Shown piece by piece: positions 1 through 8,234 of a stretch of DNA of 64,000 bases; positions within the stretch are counted from its first letter, which is position 1; each line of letters begins with the position of its first letter. The DNA comes from Paenibacillaceae bacterium. Lineage in GTDB: Bacteria > Bacillota > Clostridia > Lachnospirales > Lachnospiraceae. Under the pieces are notes generated by a model. The model saw only the letters and a program-made list of their open reading frames with translations, was not told the DNA's origin and ran no database searches. The translations under genes were made by a program, and so were the position numbers. The stretch spans positions 124,001 to 188,000 of the forward strand of contig SVDU01000005.1 in the NCBI GenBank assembly GCA_015057705.1, written 5' to 3'.

Positions 1-76
1 CCTGAATGGTAAAGTTTAAATGATCCACAGCCAGATGCCCGCCGTAATCTTTTACCAGGTTTTTAACTTCAATCAA
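1..76 (-). CDS. ABC transporter ATP-binding protein, N-terminal fragment (runs off window)
   Basis: Only the first 25 codons are in the window. They read MIEVKNLVKDYGG followed by a typical strand ending in VDHLNFTIQ, the usual opening of an ABC-type ATPase before the Walker A motif. I chose the TTG at 76 because AGGAGG lies eight bases upstream; an in-frame ATG at 103 has no ribosome site. What is transported cannot be told from this fragment. The gene follows a DNA glycosylase gene on the same strand after a probable weak terminator, so it is probably a separate unit. Confidence 0.7.
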   Translation of the reverse strand, partial: MIEVKNLVKDYGGHLAVDHLNFTIQ

Positions 77-194
77 CTCTCTCTCCTCCTGTTCTATTTT
101 CATAATCGTGTCCTTACTTAGGGTAAAAGGGAATTGTGAAGATTGTGTGATTTAACTTTGTTTATTGTGTGATAAAAGTATGAATTATTTCGAC

Positions 195-240
195 AAAAGA
201 AAAGACAGAACAGCCTGAAGCATCCCATGCCCAGACTGTC
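195..240 (-). terminator. Probable intrinsic terminator after the DNA glycosylase gene
   Basis: On the minus strand ACAGTCTG (239-232) pairs with CAGGCTGT (217-210) around a 14-base loop, with one G-U pair, and is followed by a T-rich run. The imperfect stem and interrupted T run make it a modest terminator. It lies 17 bases past the stop of the glycosylase gene. Confidence 0.4.
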
Positions 241-256
241 CTTCAAAAGAGGTGAT

Positions 257-1117
257 TTATTCAGCCGCCAACCGGTTGATTTTATGGTAAAACATATATT
301 GCTGCAGAATTCCTGCATACCCCTCATACCGCTTAAGCGGAAATCCATTGGGATAATATGTGGTGATTATCTGTTTCACATGGGTATCTACAGGGAAAGC
401 TCCTACATGATGTAGTCCGAACAGGCAGACACAATCTGCCACCTTCTTACCAATCCCATACTGTTCTAAAAGTGTTGCATGGGCATTCTCGTAGTCCGCT
501 TTTTTTAAATCAGACAGCCACTTCTCTCCCTCTGGCCCGCTGCAGCACTGAGCGATATGAAGAATATACTTATCCCGGTATCCCAGCCCCAGATCAGACA
601 GACCGGGAAGGCCGGCGGAGGCAATGGATTCAGGTGTAGGAAACGTCATAAAGCTTCTCGTAACCTCTTCCCACACTCCAGAAGAAGACATCACCAGACC
701 TCTTCCCTTCTTTTCCATTCCAAACCGATTGCATAATTCCCTTACACTCCCCTTAATCCGTGGAATATTATTATTCTGGGATATTAAAAATGTAACCAGC
801 ATCTCCCATAAATCCTGGCGAAGAATCCTCACTCCCCACCCGCACCGGATGGCTTCCCGTAAATAAGAGTCCTCTTCCGGTACCTGTTTCTTATAACCCC
901 AGTAATCCCCTTCCAGATCAAAATAATGGGACCATACCCTTTGAAACTCTTCCTCTTCACCGGAAAAAAGAAACTCTTCTCCATCTTTCACTGCTTCTAT
1001 GTATTGGGCTCCGGCTGCAACAGACCAAATCCCCTGCTCCAGTTCTTTCATACGAAAACATTGTCCTGACTTGGCAATCTGTCCCAGATCCATATCATCT
1101 ATTTTAATCCGAACCAT
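257..1117 (-). CDS. 8-oxoguanine DNA glycosylase/AP lyase, OGG1 type
   Basis: Base-excision repair enzyme that removes oxidised guanine from DNA and nicks the abasic site. It has the OGG1 layout: an N-terminal beta domain, the helix QDLWEMLVTFLISQNNNI (the SxNNNI motif of OGG1), and a helix-hairpin-helix GIGKKVADC with the catalytic lysine at about residue 225, followed by FPVD with the catalytic aspartate at about 244. At about 286 residues it has normal length for clostridial OGG. I chose the ATG at 1117, which has GGAG nine bases upstream; an ATG at 1147 is in frame but lacks a ribosome site. It overlaps the end of the MerR gene by 14 bases, so the two are probably cotranscribed. Confidence 0.88.
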   Translation of the reverse strand: MVRIKIDDMDLGQIAKSGQCFRMKELEQGIWSVAAGAQYIEAVKDGEEFLFSGEEEEFQRVWSHYFDLEGDYWGYKKQVPEEDSYLREAIRCGWGVRILRQDLWEMLVTFLISQNNNIPRIKGSVRELCNRFGMEKKGRGLVMSSSGVWEEVTRSFMTFPTPESIASAGLPGLSDLGLGYRDKYILHIAQCCSGPEGEKWLSDLKKADYENAHATLLEQYGIGKKVADCVCLFGLHHVGAFPVDTHVKQIITTYYPNGFPLKRYEGYAGILQQYMFYHKINRLAAE

Positions 1118-1514
1118 GACTGACTGCTCCAATCTCACTTTTTTCATCTAAATACTTCTCATACTGATCAGTGAAATACGTGATCTTATGATCCACCTTG
1201 CATAAGTACTTCTTAAGTCCGGCAATTTGATCCTCTACTTCCTTTTTGTGGGCTATCAGCATGGAACACCGTTCTTTTAACGTCTCTTTCCCCTGTAAGC
1301 TCAGCTCCACAAATTCCCTGATCTGTTTAATCGCCATCCCTGTATTTTTCAAACAGCAGATTAAAGACAGCCACTCTAAGTCCTCTTCGGAATAACGGCG
1401 GATTCCGCTTTCACTTCTGTCTACGAATGGAAGAAGCCCTTCCCGTTCATAATACCGGAGAACGTGTGGTTTTAAATGTGTCTTTTCTGATACCTGTTTT
1501 ATGGTGTAATTCAT
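1104..1514 (-). CDS. MerR family transcriptional regulator (AdhR/NmlR-like)
   Basis: A 136-residue MerR protein. Residues 1-70 form the winged helix, with YTIKQVSEKTHLKPHVLRYYEREGLLP typical of the family; residues 75-120 are a predicted dimerisation coiled coil. The C-terminus has no cysteine cluster for metal binding. The gene is divergent from an aldo/keto reductase and an alcohol dehydrogenase, the context of aldehyde-responsive MerR proteins such as AdhR. It most likely activates the divergent promoter at 1551-1581. The effector is an inference from context. Start ATG 1514 has AAGGA upstream. Confidence 0.88.
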   Translation of the reverse strand: MNYTIKQVSEKTHLKPHVLRYYEREGLLPFVDRSESGIRRYSEEDLEWLSLICCLKNTGMAIKQIREFVELSLQGKETLKERCSMLIAHKKEVEDQIAGLKKYLCKVDHKITYFTDQYEKYLDEKSEIGAVSHGSD

Positions 1515-1550
1515 TTTTATCCTTTTCCGGCAGATTTTCCAATCTGTCTC

Positions 1551-1581
1551 TTGACTTAAAGTTAACGTTAAGGTTTACAAT
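1551..1581 (+). promoter_or_regulatory. MerR-type promoter with 19-bp spacer and central dyad
   Basis: TTGACT (1551-1556) and TACAAT (1576-1581) are separated by exactly 19 bases, the over-long spacing of MerR-activated promoters. The spacer holds the near-palindrome CTTAAAGTTAACGTTAAG (1555-1572). It drives the aldo/keto reductase and alcohol dehydrogenase genes; MerR binding to the dyad would untwist the spacer and activate. Confidence 0.85.
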
Positions 1582-1639
1582 ACTTACTATACAATAGTTT
1601 GATCCCGTGATCAAGCGAAATCAATAAGGAGGTACCTGA

Positions 1640-2491
1640 ATGAAATCTTTATCAGACAACTATATACTGGCTAATGGTGTGAAAATCCCCTGTATCGGCT
1701 TTGGCACCTGGAAAGCTCAAAATGGAGAAACTGCAGTCAATGCAGTAAAGCAGGCGCTTAAGACTGGCTATCGTCACATCGATACTGCTGCACTCTATTA
1801 CAATGAGGAAAGCGTTGGAACCGGAATTAAGGAAAGCGGCGTTCCAAGAGAAGAGATCTTTGTTACCAGCAAGCTTCAAAACCCAGAGCATGGGTATCAG
1901 GAAACATTAAATGCCTTTGAGGCGACCATGAAAAACTTAGATCTGGATTACTTAGACTTGTACTTAATTCATTGGCCTAATCCCATCAAGTCCCGTGCCA
2001 ACTGGCAGGAAGCCAATGCAGGCACCTGGAAAGCATTTGAAGAACTGTATGAGGCGGGCCGTATCCGTTCCATCGGTGTCAGCAATTTCCGGATTCATCA
2101 CTTAGAAGAACTTATGGAGACAGCAAAAATTGCACCTATGGTGAACCAGATCAGACTTTGCCCGGGTGATACCCAGGATGAACTGGTTTCTTACTTAAAG
2201 GAACACAATATTCTGGCAGAAGCTTACAGTCCTCTGGGGTCGGGAAAAATATTTGAAGTTCCGGAAATGATTGCACTGTCAGAGAAATATGGGAAATCTA
2301 TTGCACAGATTTGTGTCAGATGGAGTTTACAGATGGGCTTTCTTCCTTTGCCCAAGTCCGTCACAAAAGAGCGAATTGAAGAAAATGCCCATGTATTTGA
2401 TTTTGAGCTTACAGCCGAAGATGTATCCATCATAGCCGGCTTAAAGGGCTGCTGCGGATATTCCACCAACCCGGATACCACAGATTTTTAA
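1640..2491 (+). CDS. Aldo/keto reductase
   Basis: NAD(P)H-dependent reductase of aldehydes and ketones, 283 residues, (alpha/beta)8 barrel. The catalytic tetrad is visible as D48 and Y53 in HIDTAALYYNEE, K78 in VTSKL and H111 in LYLIHWPNP; the early GFGTWK and the late VTKERIEEN cofactor region are also present. AAGGAGG sits just upstream of the ATG. It is the first gene after the MerR promoter and is followed 28 bases later by an iron alcohol dehydrogenase, which suggests an aldehyde detoxification pair. The natural substrate is not known. Confidence 0.92.
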   Translation: MKSLSDNYILANGVKIPCIGFGTWKAQNGETAVNAVKQALKTGYRHIDTAALYYNEESVGTGIKESGVPREEIFVTSKLQNPEHGYQETLNAFEATMKNLDLDYLDLYLIHWPNPIKSRANWQEANAGTWKAFEELYEAGRIRSIGVSNFRIHHLEELMETAKIAPMVNQIRLCPGDTQDELVSYLKEHNILAEAYSPLGSGKIFEVPEMIALSEKYGKSIAQICVRWSLQMGFLPLPKSVTKERIEENAHVFDFELTAEDVSIIAGLKGCCGYSTNPDTTDF

Positions 2492-2519
2492 ATAATATAT
2501 AGAAAAGAGGGGTATTACC

Positions 2520-3704
2520 ATGTTAAATTTTGATTTTCACATTCCTACCCGTATCTGCTTTGGAAAAGACTCCCATAAGGAAATTGGAAGACTTCTTGCT
2601 CCTTATGCCAAAAAGGTACTTTTGCATTACAGCGGGGACAGAATCAAAAAGAACGGCCTGTATGATACCGTCGTTCAGTCTTTAAAAGAAAATGGAATTG
2701 AATTTGCTGAGCTGGGAGGGGTCGTACCGAATCCACGGCTGTCACTTGTTTATGAAGGCATCAAACTATGCAAAGACCAGGATATTGATTTAATTCTGGC
2801 AGTTGGCGGCGGAAGCGTGATTGACTCTGCAAAGGCGATCGCCATCGGAGTCTGCTATGAGGGAGACGTCTGGGACGTATATGAACAGGGAAAGGCCATT
2901 ACTGCAGCCCTTCCTGTTGCTACGATTTTAACCATTCCGGCTGCAGGAAGCGAATCCAGCAACAGTACGGTCATTACCAACGAAGAGAAGCAGATGAAAC
3001 TGGGATATGGAAGCGATCTGGTCCGCCCTGTCTTAAGTGTAATGAATCCTGAGTTTTTCTTTACTCTTCCGAAAAACCAGATTGCCAATGGTGTGGCTGA
3101 TATGATGAGCCATATATTTGAACGTTATTTTACCAATACCCTGAATACGGATCTGACAGACGGTCTCTGTGAGACCACGTTAAAATCAATTATGAGACAT
3201 GCTCTTCTGGTTTCAGAAAATCCCAGGGACTACGACGCCTGGTGCCAGGTGGGACTGGGAGGCACCATTGCCCACAACGATTTACTGGGTCTGGGCCGCA
3301 GACAGGACTGGGCATGCCACGGTATGGAACATGAGCTGAGTGCAATATACGATGTAGCTCACGGCGCAGGACTGGCTGTCCTTACTCCTGCCTGGATGAA
3401 ATATGTTTATAAAACAAACATCAATATGTTTGTCCAGTTTGCTGTTAACGTTATGGGTGTGGAAGGAAGCTTCCGGGATCCTGACTCCATCGTACTGGAA
3501 GGAATTAACCGCCTGTCCCAGTTCTTTGTTAAAATGGGTCTTCCCACAACACTTGAGGAACTGGGTATTGACAGCACCAATTTAGAGCTGATGGCGAAAA
3601 AATCAACCGGAGAAGCTTACGGCACAGAGCACCCACTAGGCGGACTGAAAAAGCTGTACTGGCAGGATGTTCTGGAAATTTATAAAATGGCTATAAAATC
3701 ATAA
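2520..3704 (+). CDS. Iron-containing alcohol dehydrogenase (BdhA/YqhD-like)
   Basis: A 394-residue group III alcohol dehydrogenase that interconverts alcohols and aldehydes or ketones. The Rossmann-type motif GGGS is at residues 96-99 in AVGGGSVIDSAKAIA; the four metal ligands are D194 (VADMMSHIF), H198, H267 (WACHGMEHEL) and H281 (YDVAHGAGLAVL). The sequence resembles NADPH-dependent butanol dehydrogenases. It is cotranscribed with the upstream aldo/keto reductase, giving two aldehyde reductases under one MerR regulator. Confidence 0.93.
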   Translation: MLNFDFHIPTRICFGKDSHKEIGRLLAPYAKKVLLHYSGDRIKKNGLYDTVVQSLKENGIEFAELGGVVPNPRLSLVYEGIKLCKDQDIDLILAVGGGSVIDSAKAIAIGVCYEGDVWDVYEQGKAITAALPVATILTIPAAGSESSNSTVITNEEKQMKLGYGSDLVRPVLSVMNPEFFFTLPKNQIANGVADMMSHIFERYFTNTLNTDLTDGLCETTLKSIMRHALLVSENPRDYDAWCQVGLGGTIAHNDLLGLGRRQDWACHGMEHELSAIYDVAHGAGLAVLTPAWMKYVYKTNINMFVQFAVNVMGVEGSFRDPDSIVLEGINRLSQFFVKMGLPTTLEELGIDSTNLELMAKKSTGEAYGTEHPLGGLKKLYWQDVLEIYKMAIKS

Positions 3705-4143
3705 AATAAAGCTGAATATGCTAATTTTATTATGCGTAATATTTAATAACATAGGTACATGATCCTACTATACTAAGGTATGAAGACCATAAACTATTTG
3801 CACATTCACATCGTATGTACCAGTTCAGTTGGCTTTATTCGCCAATGAAATCACCTTTCCCTTTACAATAGTGTCTTAGATACCTCTAATGTAACGGGAA
3901 AGGTGATTTTTTGTATAATTCACTAATTCACACCCGTATTGCGGGTGATTTAGTATTTCACATGTATTTAATTCTCTCAAATACAATCTCCGAAGTAATT
4001 TCATCTACCATAAGGGAGGGGGGCGCTCTAATAACTATTAATTAGTTTTGCGACACCCTTTTTGTCTAGAGTATTTTTATTTTACATATAAATAGAAAAA
4101 GATATAAATATTTCTTAATAGTATATCCTATGTACTTAAAAAA
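3705..4143. other. Intergenic region between convergent genes
   Basis: No coding signal on either strand. It is AT-rich and holds one strong hairpin with a T run (3848-3913) and a small CACCCG/CGGGTG hairpin (about 3931-3947). Short inverted copies of GGTACAT/ATGTACC flank about 65 bases near 3751-3825. I see no gene or mobile-element remnant. Confidence 0.6.
3848..3913 (+). terminator. Long-looped intrinsic terminator
   Basis: AAATCACCTTTCCC (3848-3861) pairs perfectly with GGGAAAGGTGATTT (3896-3909), continued inward by TTACA/TGTAA after one mismatch, and is followed by a T run. It lies about 145 bases after the alcohol dehydrogenase stop, further than usual. Confidence 0.6.
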
Positions 4144-4713
4144 TTATGGGGCTATTGGTCTACGCATATAATCAACTAAACTCTCGATTGGTGTACTATC
4201 TCCATATAAATAAAGTTTTTCTTTTGCATAAACGGAAGGGTTACTTGGTCCGTCACCAGAATAACCATAATAAATACTATCTGCAATAGCTCTACTGCCA
4301 CTATGATATAGTGTACTATCTAAATATTTTTTATTGCCTTTCGGTTTTACAGAGAAAATAGATTTACTGAATGAAGCATCAGATACTATTAATGTTGCAG
4401 TCATATCAACCTCATAAAAATGACTATTTTTTACAGAATCATATCCTCTGTCATAAAAATTATGAGTTACAATAGCCCAGTCACCTATATCATAACTTCT
4501 AGCATTTGGTCTTTTTCTGATATTTCCCTCTTTATCAATTACTGAATAAGTAGTCGATAATAGAGTCCTCTGTGCATTGGGTTTAATATCTTCCTTTGTA
4601 ACAATAAAAGCTTCTTGCCCTTCATTGTTTGGCGCAGCAAATATTTCAGATGCTACAAGTAAAGTAAAAACTGCAATAAGTAACAATAAACTTTTCAATT
4701 TTTTCATATTCAT
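4144..4713 (-). CDS. Secreted protein of unknown function
   Basis: I do not recognise this family. The 189-residue product starts MNMKKLKSLLLLIAVFTLL, a clear signal peptide likely cleaved after IFAA near residue 24. The mature part holds YSVIDKEGNIRKRPNA, a tyrosine- and serine-rich middle and DGPSNPSVY, compatible with a small extracellular beta-rich domain; there are no cysteines. I chose the ATG at 4713 behind AAAGGAAAAGG; an upstream extension would overlap the neighbouring small gene. It is 55 bases downstream of that 55-codon gene and probably in the same transcript. Local AT content is higher than in the flanking housekeeping genes. Confidence 0.65.
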   Translation of the reverse strand: MNMKKLKSLLLLIAVFTLLVASEIFAAPNNEGQEAFIVTKEDIKPNAQRTLLSTTYSVIDKEGNIRKRPNARSYDIGDWAIVTHNFYDRGYDSVKNSHFYEVDMTATLIVSDASFSKSIFSVKPKGNKKYLDSTLYHSGSRAIADSIYYGYSGDGPSNPSVYAKEKLYLYGDSTPIESLVDYMRRPIAP

Positions 4714-4768
4714 AACCTTTTCCTTTCTTAATTTTAATCCTTTTCTACTTATAACGTAACAATATAAT

Positions 4769-4936
4769 TCAATTATTTTTATTAGATTTATTCTTTGATT
4801 TTTTTTTACCAAGCGGATATTCACGGTGCGTTACTTTTCCTGTTTTATCAATATGAGTTACTGTAGAATCGATTAGTTCTTTTTTATTAGTACTAATATC
4901 ATTTGGATCAACTAAAAATGCCGCATCATCTTCCAT
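4769..4936 (-). CDS. Small hydrophilic protein, 55 residues, unknown
   Basis: A short open frame with ATG at 4936 and GGAG nine bases upstream. The product begins MEDDAAFLVDPNDIS, is acidic at the N-terminus, has VTHIDKTGKVTHREY in the middle and ends in a lysine/asparagine tail KKKSKNKSNKNN. It has no signal peptide or membrane segment. The middle motif resembles YSVIDKEGNIR of the secreted protein encoded just downstream, which suggests a relationship but does not prove one. It could be a small regulator or partner of that protein. The acidic-to-basic layout looks protein-like rather than random. Confidence 0.55.
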   Translation of the reverse strand: MEDDAAFLVDPNDISTNKKELIDSTVTHIDKTGKVTHREYPLGKKKSKNKSNKNN

Positions 4937-5193
4937 AAACTATTTCTCCTCATATAATCAGATTTTTTTTAATATCGAGTTTTATTGTTTCTATCAGACA
5001 AATAGTCCTACTATCTAAATAAATATTTCTTCCCATATGCCAAAATTTTACACGTTGAGTTCCATAATTTACATTTTATTCCATTGATTACTGTAGTTAC
5101 AGCTATCCTTAAAAAAACAAATGTTACCCTAACTTTATATTTCGTTGTCCTAATGATTTGTTGTAACTGTTCTTTAGCAATTGATATTGCGGC

Positions 5194-5928
5194 TTATTCC
5201 CAATAAACCACAACATTTTTTGCCGCATCATCTACGTACGTCATATATCGTATGGATTTTTCAAACTGACTTCTGGGCATACTGATTAAAACAGAAGTAT
5301 CCCATGGATTGATCACCACTACAGTGTTTTTATTTACACTCTTAATGGAATAGGAATGACCGCCATCGCCAATAATTCCTCTGCCTGGATCTGCTATATT
5401 AAAATCGCAGGCCGCTGTGATTCCCTCGCCGTTCTGGCACTTGGCAGCCATAATATTCATGATTTCTGTTTTATTTGACTTCCAGTATGTTCTCTGCTTA
5501 AATCCGGTCATCGTCGTAAATACATCACAGGCAAAACAACTGTTATATACATTCATAGCCTTCTGTAATCCAGCTTCAATGACTCTGGCATCCAGATCCC
5601 CTTCAATGTACGCATTTTCAACATCCCAGTCCGTTACTGTTTGTTTTCCGGAACCGAAATTAAGTGTATAGGTACCATTATAATTATCTGTAATCATTTT
5701 TCTAAAGATTTTTCTTCCATATTTGCTGTTATCCAATGCCTGTATGGCTGAAACTGCTCCACAGTCATTGGCATCACCCTGATGGAATGTGCTTAGCTTC
5801 CCATCCAGTTGTGTTGCAGGGTCACCTGCATAAGCTGTAATTGGTGTAAAGGTGGCTCCTGCTGCAATTCCCAGTGCTAAGCAGAATGCTCCGATTTTTG
5901 TTTTGATTTTTCTCATATTAGTATTCAT
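5194..5928 (-). CDS. Secreted calpain/papain-like cysteine protease
   Basis: A 244-residue protein with a signal peptide (KIGAFCLALGIAAGATFTPITAYA, probable cut after A34). A papain-fold triad is visible: Q50 and C56 in HQGDANDCGAVSAIQAL, H191 in GGHSYSIKSV and N207 in VVVINPWD. The HSYS...NPW pattern is that of calpain-type (C2) catalytic domains rather than C39 peptidases. The protein is only the catalytic domain. It is probably exported and acts outside the cell. It is encoded upstream, on the same strand, of a small gene and another secreted protein. Activity and substrate are inferred only from motifs. Confidence 0.75.
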   Translation of the reverse strand: MNTNMRKIKTKIGAFCLALGIAAGATFTPITAYAGDPATQLDGKLSTFHQGDANDCGAVSAIQALDNSKYGRKIFRKMITDNYNGTYTLNFGSGKQTVTDWDVENAYIEGDLDARVIEAGLQKAMNVYNSCFACDVFTTMTGFKQRTYWKSNKTEIMNIMAAKCQNGEGITAACDFNIADPGRGIIGDGGHSYSIKSVNKNTVVVINPWDTSVLISMPRSQFEKSIRYMTYVDDAAKNVVVYWE

Positions 5929-6215
5929 TCTTATATCGATTCCTTTCGTTTCTCAAGTCTGAATTTATAACGATGTCCGCAAGACTTTTTCATACTGTCC
6001 TTCTTCAACTCATAATACCCCGGATATTTCAATTTTGATTGATTTTCCTAACTGCTGTTCATTTCTATTCATCCCCCTGTTTCTTCTTTGTCTTTTGGAT
6101 TCGCTATCGAAATAATAATTATATACTATTTTGTCACAAAAAGACGTATCATGTAATAAATAGTAGTCTGCGTGTAATTTTTGGTGGATTTATGTCTATT
6201 TCTTCCACTATTAAC
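5929..6215. other. AT-rich intergenic region
   Basis: No convincing gene. On the minus strand a TATAAT (6118-6123) could be the -10 of the calpain-like gene, but I see no good -35 at the right distance. Nothing else stands out. Confidence 0.4.
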
Positions 6216-6243
6216 AAAAAAGCCAGGGAGTTACTGCTCCCTG
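6216..6243 (-). terminator. Intrinsic terminator of the five-gene operon
   Basis: On the minus strand CAGGGAG (6243-6237) pairs with CTCCCTG (6230-6224), followed by GCTTTTTT. It lies about 20 bases past the HAD gene stop. Confidence 0.8.
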
Positions 6244-6263
6244 ACCGTTTGGCTCTTTTATAA

Positions 6264-6872
6264 TTAATTCAATTTACTGAGACATTCCTTCAGTGCTTCA
6301 ATATTTCTGTCAGCAAAGCAGTAACCGTCCATACCGCACTCCCTTGCCCCTTCCACATTCATAAGCATGTCATCAATAAAAAAACATTCCTCCGGTTTTA
6401 GATGAAACCGTTCAAAGAAATGCCCATACATTTCCTTTTGCGGCTTCATGCATTTTACTTCTGCAGAAAAGAGAACCCCATCAAAATACTCGATTCCCGG
6501 TATAATAGTCGTATAAGTCAAAAGGCGGAGAGACGCGTTGGAGCATAAATAGATGCCATACCCCTGTTCCTTTAACTCCCGCACAAGTTCTCTCATCTCT
6601 TTTACGGGATACATATTATATTCATGCCAGTGATCCAGGCAGAGCTTTGCCATTTCCTTTGCGTGGTCTGTGGACAGACGGGACTGCATTCTCTTTAAGG
6701 CATCCTCCTCAGATATCAGCCCCATATCAAGCAACAGCCATTCCTGGGAATCGAAAACCGATGTGCAGACTTCCTTTCGCTCCGCTTCATCCTCCATAAA
6801 TACTGCGCCAACCTTATGCCCTTCATAATCGACCAGTACTCTTCCCATATCGAATACTATATTCTTTATCAT
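6264..6872 (-). CDS. HAD-superfamily phosphatase, YihX-like (subfamily IA)
   Basis: A 202-residue haloacid-dehalogenase phosphatase. Motif I is FDMGRVLVD (nucleophile D8, with the second Asp replaced as in YihX-type FDLGNVIVD proteins), motif II is LCSNAS, the lysine is in KCMKPQKEMY and motif III is CFFIDDMLMNVEGA. YihX acts on glucose-1-phosphate; the substrate here is unknown. Its ATG shares the TGATG junction with the MATE gene stop, so it is translationally coupled to an exporter. A second MATE-HAD pair exists at 42.8-44.8 kb. Confidence 0.88.
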   Translation of the reverse strand: MIKNIVFDMGRVLVDYEGHKVGAVFMEDEAERKEVCTSVFDSQEWLLLDMGLISEEDALKRMQSRLSTDHAKEMAKLCLDHWHEYNMYPVKEMRELVRELKEQGYGIYLCSNASLRLLTYTTIIPGIEYFDGVLFSAEVKCMKPQKEMYGHFFERFHLKPEECFFIDDMLMNVEGARECGMDGYCFADRNIEALKECLSKLN

Positions 6873-8212
6873 CAGTCACTCTCCTGTAGTAATTCATTTC
6901 TATTTTTAAACCAAAAATAATAAGGTACTTCTGCAAGAAGCATGCAGGCCCATCCTATAAGGCTGGCATATGCAACTCCCTTCAGTCCCATCACAGGGAC
7001 GAAAAGAGATACGAAGACCACTCGCACAGAGATCTGGATCAGGGTTGAGATCAAGGTAATGGACATGTTCCCCATACCCCTGAAAAAACCCTGAATCCCA
7101 TTGGTAAACGCAGGCATGAGGTAGAAAAATGCCATCAGTCCCAGATATTGTACCCCAATGCCAACCATTCCCGTATCATTCTCTGATACAAACAGCTTCA
7201 TCACAGGCTCTTTTATTACAAGGATTAAGATGCAGATGAAAACCCAGTATCCTGCCTCAATCATAAGGCCAGTACGAAACCCCTTCCTGATGCGGCGGCT
7301 GTTTTTTGCACCTCTGTTCTGTGCTACAAAGGTCATAATCCCGCTGGAAATACTCTGCTCCGGCGTAAATGCAAAATCATCCACTCTGTTTACTGCATTG
7401 AATGCTGCAATGGTACTGACTCCAAGAGGATTGATCATTCCCTGAATCAGAAGCTTGCCGATGGGTTGACAGGATTGCTGCAGCGCCGTAATTGCTCCCT
7501 GTCTTAACGTCAGGTTTAATAGCTCCTTGTCCAGCCGTATTTCCTTCCTGCCCACTCTGAGAAGTGGAACCTTTCTATATATGTAAAGAATACAAAGCCC
7601 GGCAGATACCGCCTCTGCAATAACTGTAGCAACCGCTGCTCCGATCACATCCATATGAAACCATGCTACAAACACCACATCCAACAGCCCGTTTAACACA
7701 GCAGCAGCGGCCAGAAACCGAACCGGAGTTTTGGAATCTCCCACACTTCTTAGTGCAGATGCCACCGCATTGTAAAAAAACGTAAAAGGCATTCCCAGAA
7801 ATATAATCCGCAGATACATGGCCGCAGCTTCTAAAATCTGATCCGGAACCCGAAGCAGCCTTAAGATGCCCCTGGACGCAAAAAACCCCAGTGCAGCAAT
7901 AATGAGAGAAAAGAAACACCCGAAAATAAGTATGGTAGAAACCTCTTCTTTCAGTCTTTTTTCATCACCTGCTCCGAAGAACTCACTCATCAGCACCGAT
8001 GCTCCGATGCAGATTCCTGTAATTCCTAAAATTACAATGCTCATAACAGGGTTTGCAGTTCCCACTGCAGCAAGAGCATCTTCTCCCGCATAACGCCCGA
8101 CTATAATGGAATCCACCGCATTGTAAGTCAGCTGAAATAAATTGCCCAGAACCAGAGGAATGGAAAAACGAATCAGCTGGGAGGAAATATTGCCTTTTGT
8201 CATATCTTTCAT
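6872..8212 (-). CDS. MATE family multidrug/Na+ or H+ antiporter
   Basis: A 446-residue membrane protein with about 12 transmembrane segments in two homologous halves. The N-terminal MTKGNISSQLIRFSIPLVLGNLFQLTYNAVDSIIVG contains signatures of the DinF/NorM-related clostridial MATE branch, and VGTANPVMSI and SALRSVGDSKTP are typical. It exports organic compounds at the cytoplasmic membrane; the substrate is unknown. It is the fourth gene of a contiguous operon, 22 bases after the GreA-like gene and overlapping the HAD gene by one base. Confidence 0.92.
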   Translation of the reverse strand: MKDMTKGNISSQLIRFSIPLVLGNLFQLTYNAVDSIIVGRYAGEDALAAVGTANPVMSIVILGITGICIGASVLMSEFFGAGDEKRLKEEVSTILIFGCFFSLIIAALGFFASRGILRLLRVPDQILEAAAMYLRIIFLGMPFTFFYNAVASALRSVGDSKTPVRFLAAAAVLNGLLDVVFVAWFHMDVIGAAVATVIAEAVSAGLCILYIYRKVPLLRVGRKEIRLDKELLNLTLRQGAITALQQSCQPIGKLLIQGMINPLGVSTIAAFNAVNRVDDFAFTPEQSISSGIMTFVAQNRGAKNSRRIRKGFRTGLMIEAGYWVFICILILVIKEPVMKLFVSENDTGMVGIGVQYLGLMAFFYLMPAFTNGIQGFFRGMGNMSITLISTLIQISVRVVFVSLFVPVMGLKGVAYASLIGWACMLLAEVPYYFWFKNRNELLQESD

Positions 8213-8234
8213 CTAGTAACCTTCCTTTGACGGA

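Noticed and set aside
4714-4824. N-terminal extension of the secreted orphan up to 4824
   Set aside because: It would overlap the well-supported 55-codon gene, lacks a ribosome site and would bury the signal peptide.
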